Origin: Thermoanaerobaculia bacterium
GTDB taxonomy: Bacteria; Acidobacteriota; Thermoanaerobaculia; Multivoradales; JAHEKO01
Length of the DNA: 32,975 nucleotides
Assembly: GCA_945787635.1 (NCBI GenBank)
Contig: CALZIK010000125.1
Coordinates: 1 to 32,975 of the forward strand
Reading direction: 5' to 3'
Both the position numbers and the translations under genes were made by a program. The notes under the pieces are model-generated. The model ran no database searches, was not told the DNA's origin, and saw only the letters and a program-made list of their open reading frames with translations. Position 1 is the stretch's first letter. Every line of letters starts with the position of its first letter. This document shows positions 1-9,740 of the stretch, one piece after another.

Positions 1-1
1 C

Positions 2-1669
2 GACGAGCGCGCCCGGATCGTCCTGCGGCCCGACCAGGCCGAGGCGGCCGGGCAGCTGACCCGCGCGCTGACGCGGGGCGAGTTCAGCCCGTTTCTTCTG
101 CACGGGATGACCGGAAGCGGCAAGACCGAGGTCTATCTGCGGGCCGTCGAGGCGGTCCTCGGCGGGACCGGCTCAGCGATCCTGCTGGTGCCAGAGATCG
201 CCCTGGTGCCGGTGCTGGCGCAGGAGCTGCGCGGGAGGTTCGGGCGCAGCGCGGCGATCCTGCACTCGGGCTTGAGCTCGCCCGAACGCCAGCAGGAGTG
301 GCAGCGTATTCGAAGCGGGGAAGCGCGGCTGGTGCTCGGCCCGCGGTCGGCTGTCCTGGCCCCGGTCCGAAACCTCGAGCTGGTGATCGTGGACGAGGAG
401 CACGACAGCGCCTACAAGCAGGGGACGACTCCTCGCTACAACGCGCGGGACATCGCCCTCTGGCGCGGGCGCGAGGCCGGAGCGACCGTGGCTCTGGTCT
501 CGGCGACACCCAGCCTCGAGAGTCGCCTGAATGTGGATCGCGAGCGGCTGGCGCCGCTGGTGTTGACCGAACGGGTTGGCCTGGGTCGGCTCCCGGAGAG
601 CGTTCTCGTGGATTTGCGAGACAGCGGCGGGTCGCGGCGCCCGGGCACGGTCGAGTTCTCGGCGCGGCTGATCTCCGAGATGGAGGAGGCGTTCGCCGCA
701 GGTGACCAGGTCATCCTACTGCGCAATCGCCGTGGATACTCACCGGTGCTGCTGTGCCGGGCCTGCGGCGAGGACCTGCGCTGCGAGGAGTGCGGGCTGC
801 CTCGGACGTTTCACAAGCGCTTCGGTGAGTTGCGCTGCCATTACTGCGGCTCGCATCGGCCGGCACCGCTGGCCTGCCCGACGTGCAAGGAGGAGGCCCT
901 GGAACCGGTCGGTACCGGCACCGAGCGGGTGGAGGAGGATTTTCAGGAGCGCTTTCCCGACGTCAGCGTGGCGGTGCTCGACCGGGACACCGGCCAGCGA
1001 CGCGGCGGTGTGGCCGGCGTGCTCGACCGCTTCGGGCGCGGCGAGACCCAGGCGCTCATCGGTACCCAGATGGTGGCGAAGGGCCATCACTTTCCGGGCG
1101 TCGCGCTGGCCGCGGTGCTTCAGGCCGACGCCTACCTGAGCTTCCCCGACTTTCGGGCCGTCGAAAGGACCTACAACCTGCTCATCCAACTCGGCGGGCG
1201 CGCCGGGCGCGGCGAGCGCCCGGGCAAGTTCCTGATCCAGACCTACCACCCGGATCACTACGCGATTCGAGCGGCGCTGGCGCACGACGACCGCGCCTTC
1301 GCCGAAGAGGAGATGCGCTTTCGCAGGATCTTCCACTACCCGCCCTACACGCGCATGATCCAGCTGATGATTCGGGATAGGAACCGCGACCGGGGAGCGG
1401 CCACCGCGGAGAGGCTCGCTCACGAGCTGGGGCGCCGTGCGCCCGTCGGGTTTGGCGCCGGCGCAGGTGTCGGCGGCCGCGATCCGCGGGAGATCCGGAT
1501 CATGGGACCCGCGCCGGCGGCATTCGAGCGTCTGCGCGGCAAGTGGCGGTTCCAGATCCTTGTCCGCGGACCGTCCGCCCAGGGCGTCCGGCGGCTGGTC
1601 AAGGCCGCACTTCCCGAACGGCCGGCCAGCGAGATCGTCGTGGACGTCGATCCGATGGAGCTCCTCTAG
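2..1669 (+). CDS. priA: Primosomal protein N' (PriA helicase), 5' end cut by window
   Basis: PriA is the superfamily 2 3'-5' DNA helicase that reloads the replisome at stalled forks. The frame is already open at base 2, so the gene starts before the window and the N-terminal 3'-end-binding domain is missing. About 555 residues are visible. They include the Walker A motif GMTGSGKTE near base 107, the DEEH box followed by SAYKQ, and eight zinc-binding cysteines in four CxxC pairs (CRAC, CEEC, CHYC, CPTC) at about 757-890. The helicase motif GRAGRG lies near 1198-1215. Order and spacing match the family. It ends 56 bases before accA. The family assignment is secure; the true start is outside the window. 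Confidence 0.96.
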   Translation, partial: DERARIVLRPDQAEAAGQLTRALTRGEFSPFLLHGMTGSGKTEVYLRAVEAVLGGTGSAILLVPEIALVPVLAQELRGRFGRSAAILHSGLSSPERQQEWQRIRSGEARLVLGPRSAVLAPVRNLELVIVDEEHDSAYKQGTTPRYNARDIALWRGREAGATVALVSATPSLESRLNVDRERLAPLVLTERVGLGRLPESVLVDLRDSGGSRRPGTVEFSARLISEMEEAFAAGDQVILLRNRRGYSPVLLCRACGEDLRCEECGLPRTFHKRFGELRCHYCGSHRPAPLACPTCKEEALEPVGTGTERVEEDFQERFPDVSVAVLDRDTGQRRGGVAGVLDRFGRGETQALIGTQMVAKGHHFPGVALAAVLQADAYLSFPDFRAVERTYNLLIQLGGRAGRGERPGKFLIQTYHPDHYAIRAALAHDDRAFAEEEMRFRRIFHYPPYTRMIQLMIRDRNRDRGAATAERLAHELGRRAPVGFGAGAGVGGRDPREIRIMGPAPAAFERLRGKWRFQILVRGPSAQGVRRLVKAALPERPASEIVVDVDPMELL

Positions 1670-1725
1670 CCGCCCTCAGGAATGTTTGTTGGAATCCGGG
1701 GGGCGTGCTAGCTTGACGGCCCGTT

Positions 1726-2679
1726 ATGCGCCCGAGCGAAGTCCCGTTCGAAGCCCCACTCACCGATCTGCGCCGCCGGATCGAAGAGTTGGAGAGCTAT
1801 CCCGAGGGATCGGGACGCAGCAAGGAGATCGCTCGCCTGAAGGAAAAACTCGAACGGGACACGGTCGAGGTCTACGGCAATCTGACTCGCTGGGAGAGGA
1901 CCCTCGTCGCACGGCACTCCGATCGGCCCCATACGCTCGACTATGTCGAGCACCTGATGAGCGACTGGATCGAGATCCACGGAGATCGAGCCTACGCGGA
2001 CGACCCCGCGATCGTCGCTGGAATCGCCAGCTTCATGGGGCGGCCGGTCGCGATTGTCGGGCACGAGAAGGGCCGGGGCACCAAGGAGCGCATCGAACGC
2101 AACTTCGGCCAGGCCAGGCCGGAGGGATACCGCAAGGCTCTGCGACTGTTGAAGCTCGCGGAGAGGTTCAAGATGCCAGTTCTCTGCCTGGTGGACACTC
2201 CCGGCGCCTACCCCGGGCTCGGGGCCGAGCAACGCGGACAGGCCGAAGCCATCGCCCGGAACCTACTCGAAATGGCGACCCTGCGAACACCCATCGTCGT
2301 GACCATCACCGGAGAAGGCGGGAGCGGTGGCGCGCTGGGCATTGCGATGGGAGACCGGGTCTTCATGCTCGAGTACTCGGTGTACTCGGTGATATCTCCA
2401 GAGGGCTGCGCCGCCATCCTCTGGAAGGACCAGGACAAAAAGGAGGTCGCCGCCGACGCCCTCCGGTTGACCGCGCCCGACATCTTCGAGCTGGGCGTGG
2501 TCGATGCCGTGATTCCCGAGCCCGCGGGCGGCGCGCACGCCAACCGCAGCGAGACTATTCAGAATGTCGGCGGCACGATCGCCGCGGCGCTGGCCGAGGT
2601 CGAGGCCCTGCCGATCGACAAACTCTTGGACCAGCGGTACCGGCGCTTTCGGAAGCTCGGTTTCCTGATCGAAGGCTGA
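1726..2679 (+). CDS. accA: Acetyl-CoA carboxylase carboxyltransferase subunit alpha
   Basis: AccA pairs with AccD to move the carboxyl group from carboxybiotin to acetyl-CoA, making malonyl-CoA for fatty-acid synthesis in the cytoplasm. The 317 residues match the usual length. Visible family features are the N-terminal helical stretch (LRRRIEELE), the HGDRAYADDPAIV segment, GHEKGRGTKER, the VDTPGAYPG crotonase-fold motif, GEGGSGGALGIA and SPEGCAAILWKD. The ATG start is preceded by a short 56-base gap after priA with no strong Shine-Dalgarno sequence. A weak extended -10-like TGCTAGCTT (1706-1714) would give a very short leader; this is speculative. accD is not in the window. Confidence 0.97.
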   Translation: MRPSEVPFEAPLTDLRRRIEELESYPEGSGRSKEIARLKEKLERDTVEVYGNLTRWERTLVARHSDRPHTLDYVEHLMSDWIEIHGDRAYADDPAIVAGIASFMGRPVAIVGHEKGRGTKERIERNFGQARPEGYRKALRLLKLAERFKMPVLCLVDTPGAYPGLGAEQRGQAEAIARNLLEMATLRTPIVVTITGEGGSGGALGIAMGDRVFMLEYSVYSVISPEGCAAILWKDQDKKEVAADALRLTAPDIFELGVVDAVIPEPAGGAHANRSETIQNVGGTIAAALAEVEALPIDKLLDQRYRRFRKLGFLIEG

Positions 2680-2684
2680 CCGCC

Positions 2685-2744
2685 GTGAGCCAGAGCGAGA
2701 CCCGCCGACCGGCTCGCGCGAAGAGCCGAGGGCGAAGGCGCTAG
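2685..2744 (+). CDS. Possible 19-codon arginine-rich ORF coupled to recJ
   Basis: A GTG six bases after the accA stop opens a 19-codon frame rich in arginine and lysine (it ends SRGRRR). Its TAG shares its last base with the GTG start of recJ (TAGTG). GAAGG (2671-2675) sits at a plausible distance upstream of the GTG. A second GAAGG (2734-2738) serves recJ. The arrangement would suit translational coupling, but a frame this short in G+C-rich DNA easily occurs by chance. No family is recognised. Confidence 0.18.
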   Translation: MSQSETRRPARAKSRGRRR

Positions 2745-4480
2745 TGGACGTCCCCGTCGCGATCTGGAAGTCGGCACCCGAGCCGAGCCTCGAGCCCCTC
2801 GTCACCATCGGTTCGGACGGGAGGACCGGCGACTCCATCGGGAGTCGACTCGCGCGCCTCCTGGCCCGGCGCGGGGTCAATGAGCCCGACCAAGTGCGTC
2901 GCTATCTCGAGCCGTCGCTCGACGATCTTCACGACCCGAGTCTCCTTGCCGGGATGGACCAGGCGCTCGCCCGGCTGCTCGACGCTCGTGCGCGCTCCCA
3001 GACCGTCTCGATCGTCGGCGACTACGACGTCGACGGCGTCTCGGCGACCGCCATGTTGCTCGCGGTCTTTGGAGCGACCGGTCTCGAGGCCGAGTCCATC
3101 CTGCCGCATCGCATGGCCGAGGGCTACGGCTTTCAGACCGTGCATGTGGAGCGGGCCGCCGCCTCGGGCTCGAAGGTCATCGTGACCGCCGATTGCGGCG
3201 CGCGCTCGATCGAGGCCGCGAAGGCTGCCGTCGATCGGGGCATCTCGGTCATCATCACGGATCATCACATTCCCGGGCCGGCTCACGACCCGAGGGTGAT
3301 CCAGATCAATCCGCAGCAAGAGCGGTGCGGCTACCCGTACAAGGAGCTTTCCGGCGCAGGGCTCGCTTTCAAGCTGGCCGGAGCCTTCGCCGAGGCCGCC
3401 GGCCGCCCGGTCGATCCGACTTTGCTTCTGCGGGTCGCCTGCCTGGGAACGATCGCCGATCTGGTGCCGCTGACCGGGGAGAACCGAGCCATCGCCGCGC
3501 TCGGCTTGCGCGCTCTCGAATCGACGCGCTCCGCCGGCCTCAAGGCGCTCATCCAGGTCTCCGGGGTCCGCCCGCCGATCGACGCGGCCGACGTCGGCTA
3601 CCGACTCGGTCCGCGGATCAACGCGGCCGGGAGAATGGACAGTCCCGAGCCAGCGCTCGAGCTGCTGCTGGCGCGCGACCCGGTTCGTGCCAAACAACTC
3701 GCGGAAACCTTGAACCGTTGGAACGAGGAGCGCCAGCGCGCGGAGCTCGATGTGATGGAGAAGGCCCGCGAGCGTTTCCTCGAGCCCGGTGCCGGCGACC
3801 CGCGTTTCCTGATGGCCTGGGACGAATCCTGGCATCAGGGTGTTCTCGGCATCGCCGCCGGGCGGCTGGCGCGCGAGTTTCACCGGCCGGCCGTTCTCCT
3901 CAGCGTGCGCGACGAGACGGCAGTGGGCTCCGGTCGGAGCGTACGCGGCATCCATCTCCACGACTTTCTGTCGCGATTCGAGGATCGCTTTCTGCGCTTC
4001 GGCGGCCACTCGCAGGCGATCGGAATCTCGATCGAAGCCGGACGACTGGAAGAGGTCCGGCGAGAGCTGGTGAGCGCGGCCCGCGATTGGGACGCCGAGC
4101 TTCTGGTGCCGAGCTACGAGTACGAAGAGCACCTCGCCGCCGAGGAGGTAACCCTCGAGCTGGTCGGCCAGCTCGCTCGGCTCGAGCCATTCGGCATGGC
4201 CAATCGCCGGCCGCTCTTTCGGCTGGGTCCGTTCAGCCTGGCGACCGCGCCACGGGCATTCGGCAAGAATCACCTAGGCCTTCGGGGCCGCGCCGAGTCG
4301 GGCGCCCTGGTGGACATGGTCGCCTGGGGTGGGGGCGAGCAAGCCGATCTGTTCGCGCGGCCGTTCGAGATCCTCGCGCATCTGAGCGTCGATACCTATC
4401 TCGGCCGCGCCTCGGCCGAAGTTGTGCATGCCAGGGCGGCTGCGCCTCGGACCGACACCCGGCCCGAGGCCGTAGAATGA
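2744..4480 (+). CDS. recJ: Single-stranded-DNA-specific exonuclease RecJ
   Basis: RecJ is a 5'-3' exonuclease on single-stranded DNA used in RecF-pathway recombination and base-excision and mismatch repair. The 578 residues match the family. DHH-domain metal ligands are visible: DYDVDG at 93-98, DCG at 151-152 with the preceding Asp, DHH at 173-175 and GTIADLVPL. These are followed by LGPRINAAGRM, the DHHA1-type GGH at 420-422, and a C-terminal OB-fold region. The start is GTG at 2744, chosen because GAAGG lies five bases upstream and the domain begins soon after. It ends four bases before the Lpt gene, so it may be co-transcribed with it. Confidence 0.95.
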   Translation: MDVPVAIWKSAPEPSLEPLVTIGSDGRTGDSIGSRLARLLARRGVNEPDQVRRYLEPSLDDLHDPSLLAGMDQALARLLDARARSQTVSIVGDYDVDGVSATAMLLAVFGATGLEAESILPHRMAEGYGFQTVHVERAAASGSKVIVTADCGARSIEAAKAAVDRGISVIITDHHIPGPAHDPRVIQINPQQERCGYPYKELSGAGLAFKLAGAFAEAAGRPVDPTLLLRVACLGTIADLVPLTGENRAIAALGLRALESTRSAGLKALIQVSGVRPPIDAADVGYRLGPRINAAGRMDSPEPALELLLARDPVRAKQLAETLNRWNEERQRAELDVMEKARERFLEPGAGDPRFLMAWDESWHQGVLGIAAGRLAREFHRPAVLLSVRDETAVGSGRSVRGIHLHDFLSRFEDRFLRFGGHSQAIGISIEAGRLEEVRRELVSAARDWDAELLVPSYEYEEHLAAEEVTLELVGQLARLEPFGMANRRPLFRLGPFSLATAPRAFGKNHLGLRGRAESGALVDMVAWGGGEQADLFARPFEILAHLSVDTYLGRASAEVVHARAAAPRTDTRPEAVE

Positions 4481-4484
4481 CCCG

Positions 4485-6479
4485 ATGAGTGGCTCGGTCA
4501 AATACCGCCCCGTGGTGCTGATCCGGCGCGTCCTTCTGGGCGCGCTCGCGCTGTTTCTGGGCGTGGTGGTCGCGCAGTTCGTCTACAACCGCATCGGCGC
4601 GGGCGAAGGGCCCGAAGCCGCTAGGGAAACCGAGCTCGATTCCCGCCTCGCCGACATCATTCTCTCGGGAAAGGGTTTCGACTACGAGGTCACCGACGGC
4701 GCGGAGCGCCTCTTCCACATTCGGGCCGACCGGATCCTGGCCGATCGGGAGAACGTGATGACGCTGCGCGGCATCCAGCTGACCATGGAGCGCAAGGACG
4801 GGAGCGCGTACACGCTCGCCGCCGAGAACGGCAGGTACCACACCGAAACGAACACCGCGGAGGTCGAGGGAGGCGTGGTCTTCAGCGGCGCGGACGGAAT
4901 CGAGCTGCGCGGCGAACGTTTCGAGCTGGTGCGCAAGGGCACGGTGGTAAAGAGTCGGTCGCCGGTCGAGTTCTCGGTCGAGAATCGGCTGAGCGGCGAA
5001 GCCTCGGTCCTCGAAGCGTACCTCAAAAAAGACCGGTTCCAGCTGAGCGGGAAAGTGCGGATCTTCGGCACCGGCAGCCTGAGCCTTTCGGCCAAGCGAA
5101 TCCTGTACGAAAAGAGAAGCGAGCAGATCCACGCCGAGGGAGGCGTCGTCCTCGACCGCGGCCGCGACCGCCTGGCCAGCGAGCGCATCGCGGTGACCCT
5201 CGACGAGAGCGGCAACGCGAGCTTCGTGCGCGCCCGCTGGGGCGTGATCGGCACGCTGGTGTCAGACGACCCCAGGGGGTTCGAGCGGCGCGTCGAGTTC
5301 ACCGGCGACGAGGTCTCCCTCGCCTATGAAAGCGGCCGTAGCGAGCCCAGGCTAGCGGAGATCGTCGGCACCGCTCGCATCCCCGCCCGCTTCGAGCAGA
5401 CCGACGACACCGGTCTAGTCAGGCGGTTCGTGACCGATCGCGTCGAGGCGCGTTTCCAGGACGGACAGGTGCGCCAGGCGTCGACCGGAGGTCCGGTCAT
5501 CGTTTTCGAGTTTCTGCGCTTCGACGCCGAAAACGAGATCGGCCGCGCGTGCGGCGACTCGGCGACCGCCAGCTTCGGTCCACTCGGCGCGCTGGTCGAG
5601 CTCGTGTTGGATCAAAACGTCAACATTCATCGCGGCGGTTTCCAGGCGAGCGGCGACCGGGTGGTCGCCCGAGGCGACAACCGGATCGAAGTCCGAGGCG
5701 CTCCGGCGCATGTCTACACTCGCAGAGGCGAACTGAGCGCCCCCGAGCTCGACTACCTGACGAACAGCGGCAATCTGACCGCTCGAAAGGGTGTGCGGGC
5801 CCTGTTTCCTCCCCAGGGCGACTTCACGATGGTTCAGGCGACCGAGTCTTCCGAGGACAAACCCATCCAGGTCACCTCCGAGACCGCCGAATGGAGCCAG
5901 GCTGGCGACACGTTTCAGTTCGACGGCAGCGTGCGGGCCTGGCAGGGCGATAGCTTCCTGTCGGCGAAGCGCCTGATCGGGGAGGGCGGGGATCGGCTGC
6001 GCGCCGAGGGCGGCATCAAGACCGTGCTCGAGCGCACGCCCAGCGAGGGAGACGGTGAGTCCGAGAACGGACCGGTAGAGGTGACCGCGGACACGCTTTC
6101 GTATTCGAGGGCCGCCAGCAAGATCGAGTACCGCGGCACGCCCGAAGTGCGCGACTCGGGTCGCCACATGAGCTGTTCGGAACTCGACGTCCTGCTGGGC
6201 GAAGCCTCCAAGCTCTCGAGTCTTGCGTGCCGCGGCAACACGTTCATCGACGACCGGCTCGGCGGCTACAAGGTGCGTGGCTCAGAGGCTCTGTATCTGC
6301 CGGATGACTCGAAGGTCGAGGTCTGGGGATCGCCGGCGGTGCTAGAGAATCCCGAGGGGGGCGTGATCCAGGCGGGCCGCGTGATCTACGATTTCGAGAG
6401 CGCCACCGCGCAGTTCCAGAGCGGCAGCACGTCGAAGGCGGCGGAGGCTGTGAAGACACCGAAGGTGACGGACGGATGA
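4485..6479 (+). CDS. LptC-LptA-like fused LPS transport protein
   Basis: The 664-residue protein has one N-terminal membrane anchor (about residues 10-37) and then a long periplasmic part. Residues from about 50 to 130 resemble LptC: a 'GxxYxVxDGxxxxxIRADR' pattern followed by gene-typical '[19 protein letters not shown]'. The remainder consists of repeated beta-strand units of the OstA/LptA type, including a clear one near the C-terminus ([17 protein letters not shown] and onward). LptC and LptA normally are separate proteins of about 190 residues each; together they carry LPS from LptBFG to the outer-membrane LptD. The downstream lptB overlaps by four bases (ATGA), supporting the role. LptC/OstA membership is well supported; exact domain boundaries are inferred. 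Confidence 0.85.
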   Translation: MSGSVKYRPVVLIRRVLLGALALFLGVVVAQFVYNRIGAGEGPEAARETELDSRLADIILSGKGFDYEVTDGAERLFHIRADRILADRENVMTLRGIQLTMERKDGSAYTLAAENGRYHTETNTAEVEGGVVFSGADGIELRGERFELVRKGTVVKSRSPVEFSVENRLSGEASVLEAYLKKDRFQLSGKVRIFGTGSLSLSAKRILYEKRSEQIHAEGGVVLDRGRDRLASERIAVTLDESGNASFVRARWGVIGTLVSDDPRGFERRVEFTGDEVSLAYESGRSEPRLAEIVGTARIPARFEQTDDTGLVRRFVTDRVEARFQDGQVRQASTGGPVIVFEFLRFDAENEIGRACGDSATASFGPLGALVELVLDQNVNIHRGGFQASGDRVVARGDNRIEVRGAPAHVYTRRGELSAPELDYLTNSGNLTARKGVRALFPPQGDFTMVQATESSEDKPIQVTSETAEWSQAGDTFQFDGSVRAWQGDSFLSAKRLIGEGGDRLRAEGGIKTVLERTPSEGDGESENGPVEVTADTLSYSRAASKIEYRGTPEVRDSGRHMSCSELDVLLGEASKLSSLACRGNTFIDDRLGGYKVRGSEALYLPDDSKVEVWGSPAVLENPEGGVIQAGRVIYDFESATAQFQSGSTSKAAEAVKTPKVTDG

Positions 6480-7213
6480 CCGACGAGCGTTTGACCCTGT
6501 CGGCGCGCAATTTGCGCAAGGTCTACGCCGGCCGCGCGGTGGTGCAGGATGTGGACGTCGAGGTCGCCGCCGGTGAGATCGTTGGTCTCCTCGGCCCCAA
6601 CGGCGCTGGCAAGACGACGGTCTTCTACATGGTGGTGGGCTTGACCCGCCCCGACGCCGGGCAGGTGTTTTTCGGACCGGAAGAGATCACCCTGGTGCCG
6701 ATGTACCTTCGCGCCCGCAAGGGCATCAGCTACCTGCCCCAGGAAGCTTCGGTGTTTCGGCGCATGACCGTGGAGAACAATCTGCGCGCGATCTTCGAGA
6801 CCATCCCGGGGCTGGCCCAGGAAGAGAAGGATCGCCGGCTAGAGCAGTTGCTCACCGAGTTCGGTCTCCACAAGGTCCGCAAGAGCCGCGGGTTCGCGCT
6901 TTCCGGCGGAGAGCGCCGGCGCGTCGAGATCGCCAGGGCCCTGGTCATCGATCCGTCCTTCATCCTCCTCGACGAGCCGTTTGCCGGAATCGATCCGATC
7001 GCGGTGAGAGATATTCAACGGATCGTGTCGCATCTTCGCGATATGGGTATAGGGGTGCTGATCACCGATCATAACGTGCGAGATACATTGAAAATCACCG
7101 ATCGCGCCTATATCATCAACGACGGTGCGATCCTTCGTTCCGGCGATCCCGCCTCCCTATCCAAAGACCCCGAAGTGCGAAAAATCTATCTCGGGGAAGA
7201 CTTCGTTCTCTAG
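6476..7213 (+). CDS. lptB: LPS export ABC transporter ATP-binding protein LptB
   Basis: LptB is the cytoplasmic ATPase of the LptB2FG exporter, driving LPS extraction from the inner membrane. The 245 residues show Walker [10 protein letters not shown] at 40-48, the Q-loop region [12 protein letters not shown] typical of LptB, the signature LSGGERRR from 142, Walker [13 protein letters not shown] (Asp166, Glu167) and the switch His in [10 protein letters not shown]. The ATG lies in an ATGA overlap with the upstream LptC/A-like gene. The gene is 22 bases before rpoN, the same lptA-lptB-rpoN order seen in Proteobacteria. Its membrane partner is the fused LptF-LptG at 22618. Confidence 0.97.
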   Translation: MTDERLTLSARNLRKVYAGRAVVQDVDVEVAAGEIVGLLGPNGAGKTTVFYMVVGLTRPDAGQVFFGPEEITLVPMYLRARKGISYLPQEASVFRRMTVENNLRAIFETIPGLAQEEKDRRLEQLLTEFGLHKVRKSRGFALSGGERRRVEIARALVIDPSFILLDEPFAGIDPIAVRDIQRIVSHLRDMGIGVLITDHNVRDTLKITDRAYIINDGAILRSGDPASLSKDPEVRKIYLGEDFVL

Positions 7214-7235
7214 GGCGGCCTAGCAAGCACAAACC

Positions 7236-8690
7236 GTGGCACTCGAACAAAAACTGCAACTCAGGCTGGCCCAGAAGCTGGTCATGACGCCTTCGTTGCA
7301 GCAGGCGATCAAGCTGCTGCAGATGACCCGGATGGAGGTCCAGACCACCATCACCAACGAGCTGGTGGAGAACCCGGTCCTCGAAGAGGGCGACTTCGAG
7401 GAGAGCGCGACCGCGGAGGAGGAGGAGGAGACCGAGAGCCCGGAGGCAGAAGCCGAGAAGGATCCGATGGAGGACATCGACTTCGAGGCGTACTTCAGCG
7501 AATACCTCGAGGGCGGGTCGAGTGTCGCCTCGGGAAGCCGCATCGAGCACCTCGAAGCGCCGCCTCTCGAAGCCACCCTGAGTCGAGAGCCGGATCTCTA
7601 CGACCATCTCTTGTGGCAGCTCCACATGGCGGAGATTCCCACGCGCCTGCGCGAGATCGCCGAGCTGATCGTCGGCAATCTGGATCCCGAGGGCTTTCTG
7701 GTCGCGACCGCCGAGGAGATTCGCGCGATGGGCGACGGCGTGCCCGGCGAGCCCGAGTACTCGCTCGAAGAAGTCGATCAGGCCCTCGAGCTGGTGCGCG
7801 GCCTGGATCCTCCCGGAATCGGGTACCACACCCTGGGCGACTGCCTGATCCGGCAGCTCGACGCCCTGGGCGAGCCGGACGACTCCCTGGTGCGCCAGGT
7901 TGTCGAGGAGCACTGGGATTTGTTCCTCAAGCGGCAGTTCCCGGCGCTGGCCAGAAAACTCGGAATCGATCTGGCCGATCTCGAGCCTGTAGTCGAGAAC
8001 ATCAAGACCCTCGAAACCCGGCCCGGGCGCCGGTTCAACAGCGATCTGACCCAGTACGTCGAGCCCGACGTCTACGTTGTCAAGGTCAGCGGCGAGTACG
8101 TGATCCAGATCAACGATGACGGTCTGCCGAAGCTGCGCATCAACCGCGCGTATCGGAAGATGCTCAAGGCGGTAAAGACCGACTCCGCGCAGACCGATGC
8201 CAAGAACTACTTGCGCGAGAAGCTGCGCGGCGCCCTCTGGCTGATCAAGAGCCTCGACCAGCGGCAACGTACGATCTACAAGGTCGCCGACTCGATCGTG
8301 CGCCAACAGCGCGACTTCCTCGACAACGGCATCGAGCGCCTCCGGCCGATGGTGCTGCGAGATGTGGCGGACGATATCGGCATGCACGAGTCCACGGTCA
8401 GCCGCGTGGTCTCGAACAAGTACATGCATACACCCCGCGGGGTCTTCCCGATGAAGTTCTTCTTCCACAGCGGTATCGAGCGCGACTATGGCGGCGATAT
8501 CTCCTCGTTGACGGTGAAACGCAAGATCAAGCAGCTCATCGAGGGCGAGAACGAGAAGCGGCCGCTGTCCGACAGCGAGTTGACCCGAATCCTCAAGCGC
8601 GAAGGAATCAACATCGCCCGCCGAACGGTTGCTAAGTACAGGGACGAGCTTTCGATCCCCTCGTCCACGCATCGAAAACAGGTTTTCTAG
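7236..8690 (+). CDS. rpoN: RNA polymerase sigma-54 factor
   Basis: Sigma-54 directs RNA polymerase to -24/-12 promoters and needs AAA+ activators. The 484 residues contain the glutamine-rich region I (QKLQLRLAQKLVMTPSLQQAIKLLQM at the N-terminus), an acidic region II (run of glutamates around 55-75), the core-binding domain, the HTH segment (ESTVSRVVSNKYMHTPRG) and the RpoN box ARRTVAKYR at 461-469. The start is GTG at 7236. No good Shine-Dalgarno is visible in the 22-base gap after lptB. Its targets in this genome cannot be inferred from the window. It heads the hpf-ptsN-hprK-rapZ-PTS stretch. Confidence 0.98.
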   Translation: MALEQKLQLRLAQKLVMTPSLQQAIKLLQMTRMEVQTTITNELVENPVLEEGDFEESATAEEEEETESPEAEAEKDPMEDIDFEAYFSEYLEGGSSVASGSRIEHLEAPPLEATLSREPDLYDHLLWQLHMAEIPTRLREIAELIVGNLDPEGFLVATAEEIRAMGDGVPGEPEYSLEEVDQALELVRGLDPPGIGYHTLGDCLIRQLDALGEPDDSLVRQVVEEHWDLFLKRQFPALARKLGIDLADLEPVVENIKTLETRPGRRFNSDLTQYVEPDVYVVKVSGEYVIQINDDGLPKLRINRAYRKMLKAVKTDSAQTDAKNYLREKLRGALWLIKSLDQRQRTIYKVADSIVRQQRDFLDNGIERLRPMVLRDVADDIGMHESTVSRVVSNKYMHTPRGVFPMKFFFHSGIERDYGGDISSLTVKRKIKQLIEGENEKRPLSDSELTRILKREGINIARRTVAKYRDELSIPSSTHRKQVF

Positions 8691-8717
8691 GTAGCTACAG
8701 GAGAGAAGAGACTCGAA

Positions 8718-9263
8718 ATGAACATCGACTACGTGGCACGTCACTTCCAACTCGACGATGCGATCCGCGAGTATGCCGACAAGAAACTGGACAAGGCGGT
8801 CAAGTACCTTGAGGAGCCGATCGAAATCCGGGTGATCCTCAACGAAAACAAACACCGCAAGATCGCCGAGATTCACGCGACTCACAAGTTCGGATCGCTG
8901 CAGGCCACGGAAGAGACCGGCGACTTCCGCGACGCGATCAATCTCGCGGTGGACAAGATCGAAAAGCAGGCTCGCCGCTCCCGCAAGAAGGCCAAGGGCA
9001 AGAAACGCCGGGGGCGCAGGCAGGAAATGGAGCAGTGGCCGTTGGATGTATTCGCTCCCGAGAGCGTCACTATGGGCGAGCGCCCGCGGATCATCGAATC
9101 CACGCGGCTTTCGATCAAGCCGATGAATCTCGAGGAGGCGGCTTTCGAGCTCGAGAGCTCGGAATATCAGTTCGTCGTCTTCCGGGATTCCGAAAGCGAT
9201 CAGGTCAACGTCCTCTACCGGCGCCGGGACGACAACTACGGTCTGATCACCCCAGGGCTCTAG
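8718..9263 (+). CDS. hpf: Long ribosome hibernation-promoting factor
   Basis: Long HPF binds the 30S decoding region and dimerises 70S ribosomes into inactive 100S particles in stationary phase. The 181 residues fit the long form: an N-terminal ribosome-binding domain (about 1-100, ending in the lysine/arginine-rich tail RRSRKKAKGKKRRGRR), a linker, and the C-terminal dimerisation domain (about 125-180, KPMNLEEAAFELE, then FVVFRDSESDQVNVLYRR and YGLI). AGGAGAG (8699-8705) precedes the ATG. The position after rpoN is the standard one. Confidence 0.95.
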   Translation: MNIDYVARHFQLDDAIREYADKKLDKAVKYLEEPIEIRVILNENKHRKIAEIHATHKFGSLQATEETGDFRDAINLAVDKIEKQARRSRKKAKGKKRRGRRQEMEQWPLDVFAPESVTMGERPRIIESTRLSIKPMNLEEAAFELESSEYQFVVFRDSESDQVNVLYRRRDDNYGLITPGL

Positions 9264-9266
9264 GTC

Positions 9267-9740
9267 ATGGAACTCGAAGCCCTTACTCGACCCGAGCTGA
9301 TCTTCCTGGAGCTTGCTGGGACCGACGCGGCCTCGGCGCTCTGGGCGTTCTCGGAGCTCATTGCAGAGCGCGGCGTGGTCCGCGACGCTCACCAGGTCTA
9401 CGAAAAACTCCTCGAGCGCGAGGAGCTCGGATCGACCGGTATCGGGTCCGGAGTCGCCATTCCGCACTGCAAGGTCAAGAAACTAGATCAGGTGGTCGTG
9501 GCGATCGGGATTCTCAAGGAAGCCATCGACTTTGGCGCGACCGACGGATCGCCGGTTCGAGTGCTGTTTCTGGTCCTGTCTCCCGAAAAGACGCCCGCCG
9601 CTCATCTCCACGCCCTGGCCGCCATCTCGCGCTGGGTGCAGACGGACGACCATGTCTCGCGCATTCTCGAGAGCCCCGATCGAGACGCTGTCCTCGGGCT
9701 CTTGCGGCAGGGAGCATCCGAAGGCACCGGTGTGACGTGA
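9267..9740 (+). CDS. ptsN: PTS EIIA-Ntr-type regulatory protein (PtsN)
   Basis: This is a fructose/mannitol-type EIIA domain of 157 residues. The phospho-accepting histidine is His67 in the motif AIPHCK, matching the AIPH motif of PtsN. In other bacteria PtsN is phosphorylated by HPr/NPr and controls K+ transport, nitrogen and sigma-54-linked genes. It starts three bases after the hpf stop, and its TGA overlaps the GTG of hprK (GTGA). The context of rpoN, hprK, rapZ, HPr and EI points to regulation rather than sugar uptake. Confidence 0.92.
   Translation: MELEALTRPELIFLELAGTDAASALWAFSELIAERGVVRDAHQVYEKLLEREELGSTGIGSGVAIPHCKVKKLDQVVVAIGILKEAIDFGATDGSPVRVLFLVLSPEKTPAAHLHALAAISRWVQTDDHVSRILESPDRDAVLGLLRQGASEGTGVT

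Noticed and set aside
2741-4273. Long open frame on the minus strand opposite recJ
   Set aside because: Same explanation: shadow of recJ with no recognisable protein features.
8734-8749. Sigma-54-like promoter TGGCACG-N4-TTCCA within hpf
   Set aside because: It matches the -24 element well, but the required GC at -12 is CC, and it lies inside the hpf coding region just after the start.
7116-9467. Long open frame on the minus strand opposite rpoN and hpf
   Set aside because: It mirrors the codon bias of G+C-rich genes on the plus strand; rpoN and hpf have clear family motifs and the minus frame shows none.
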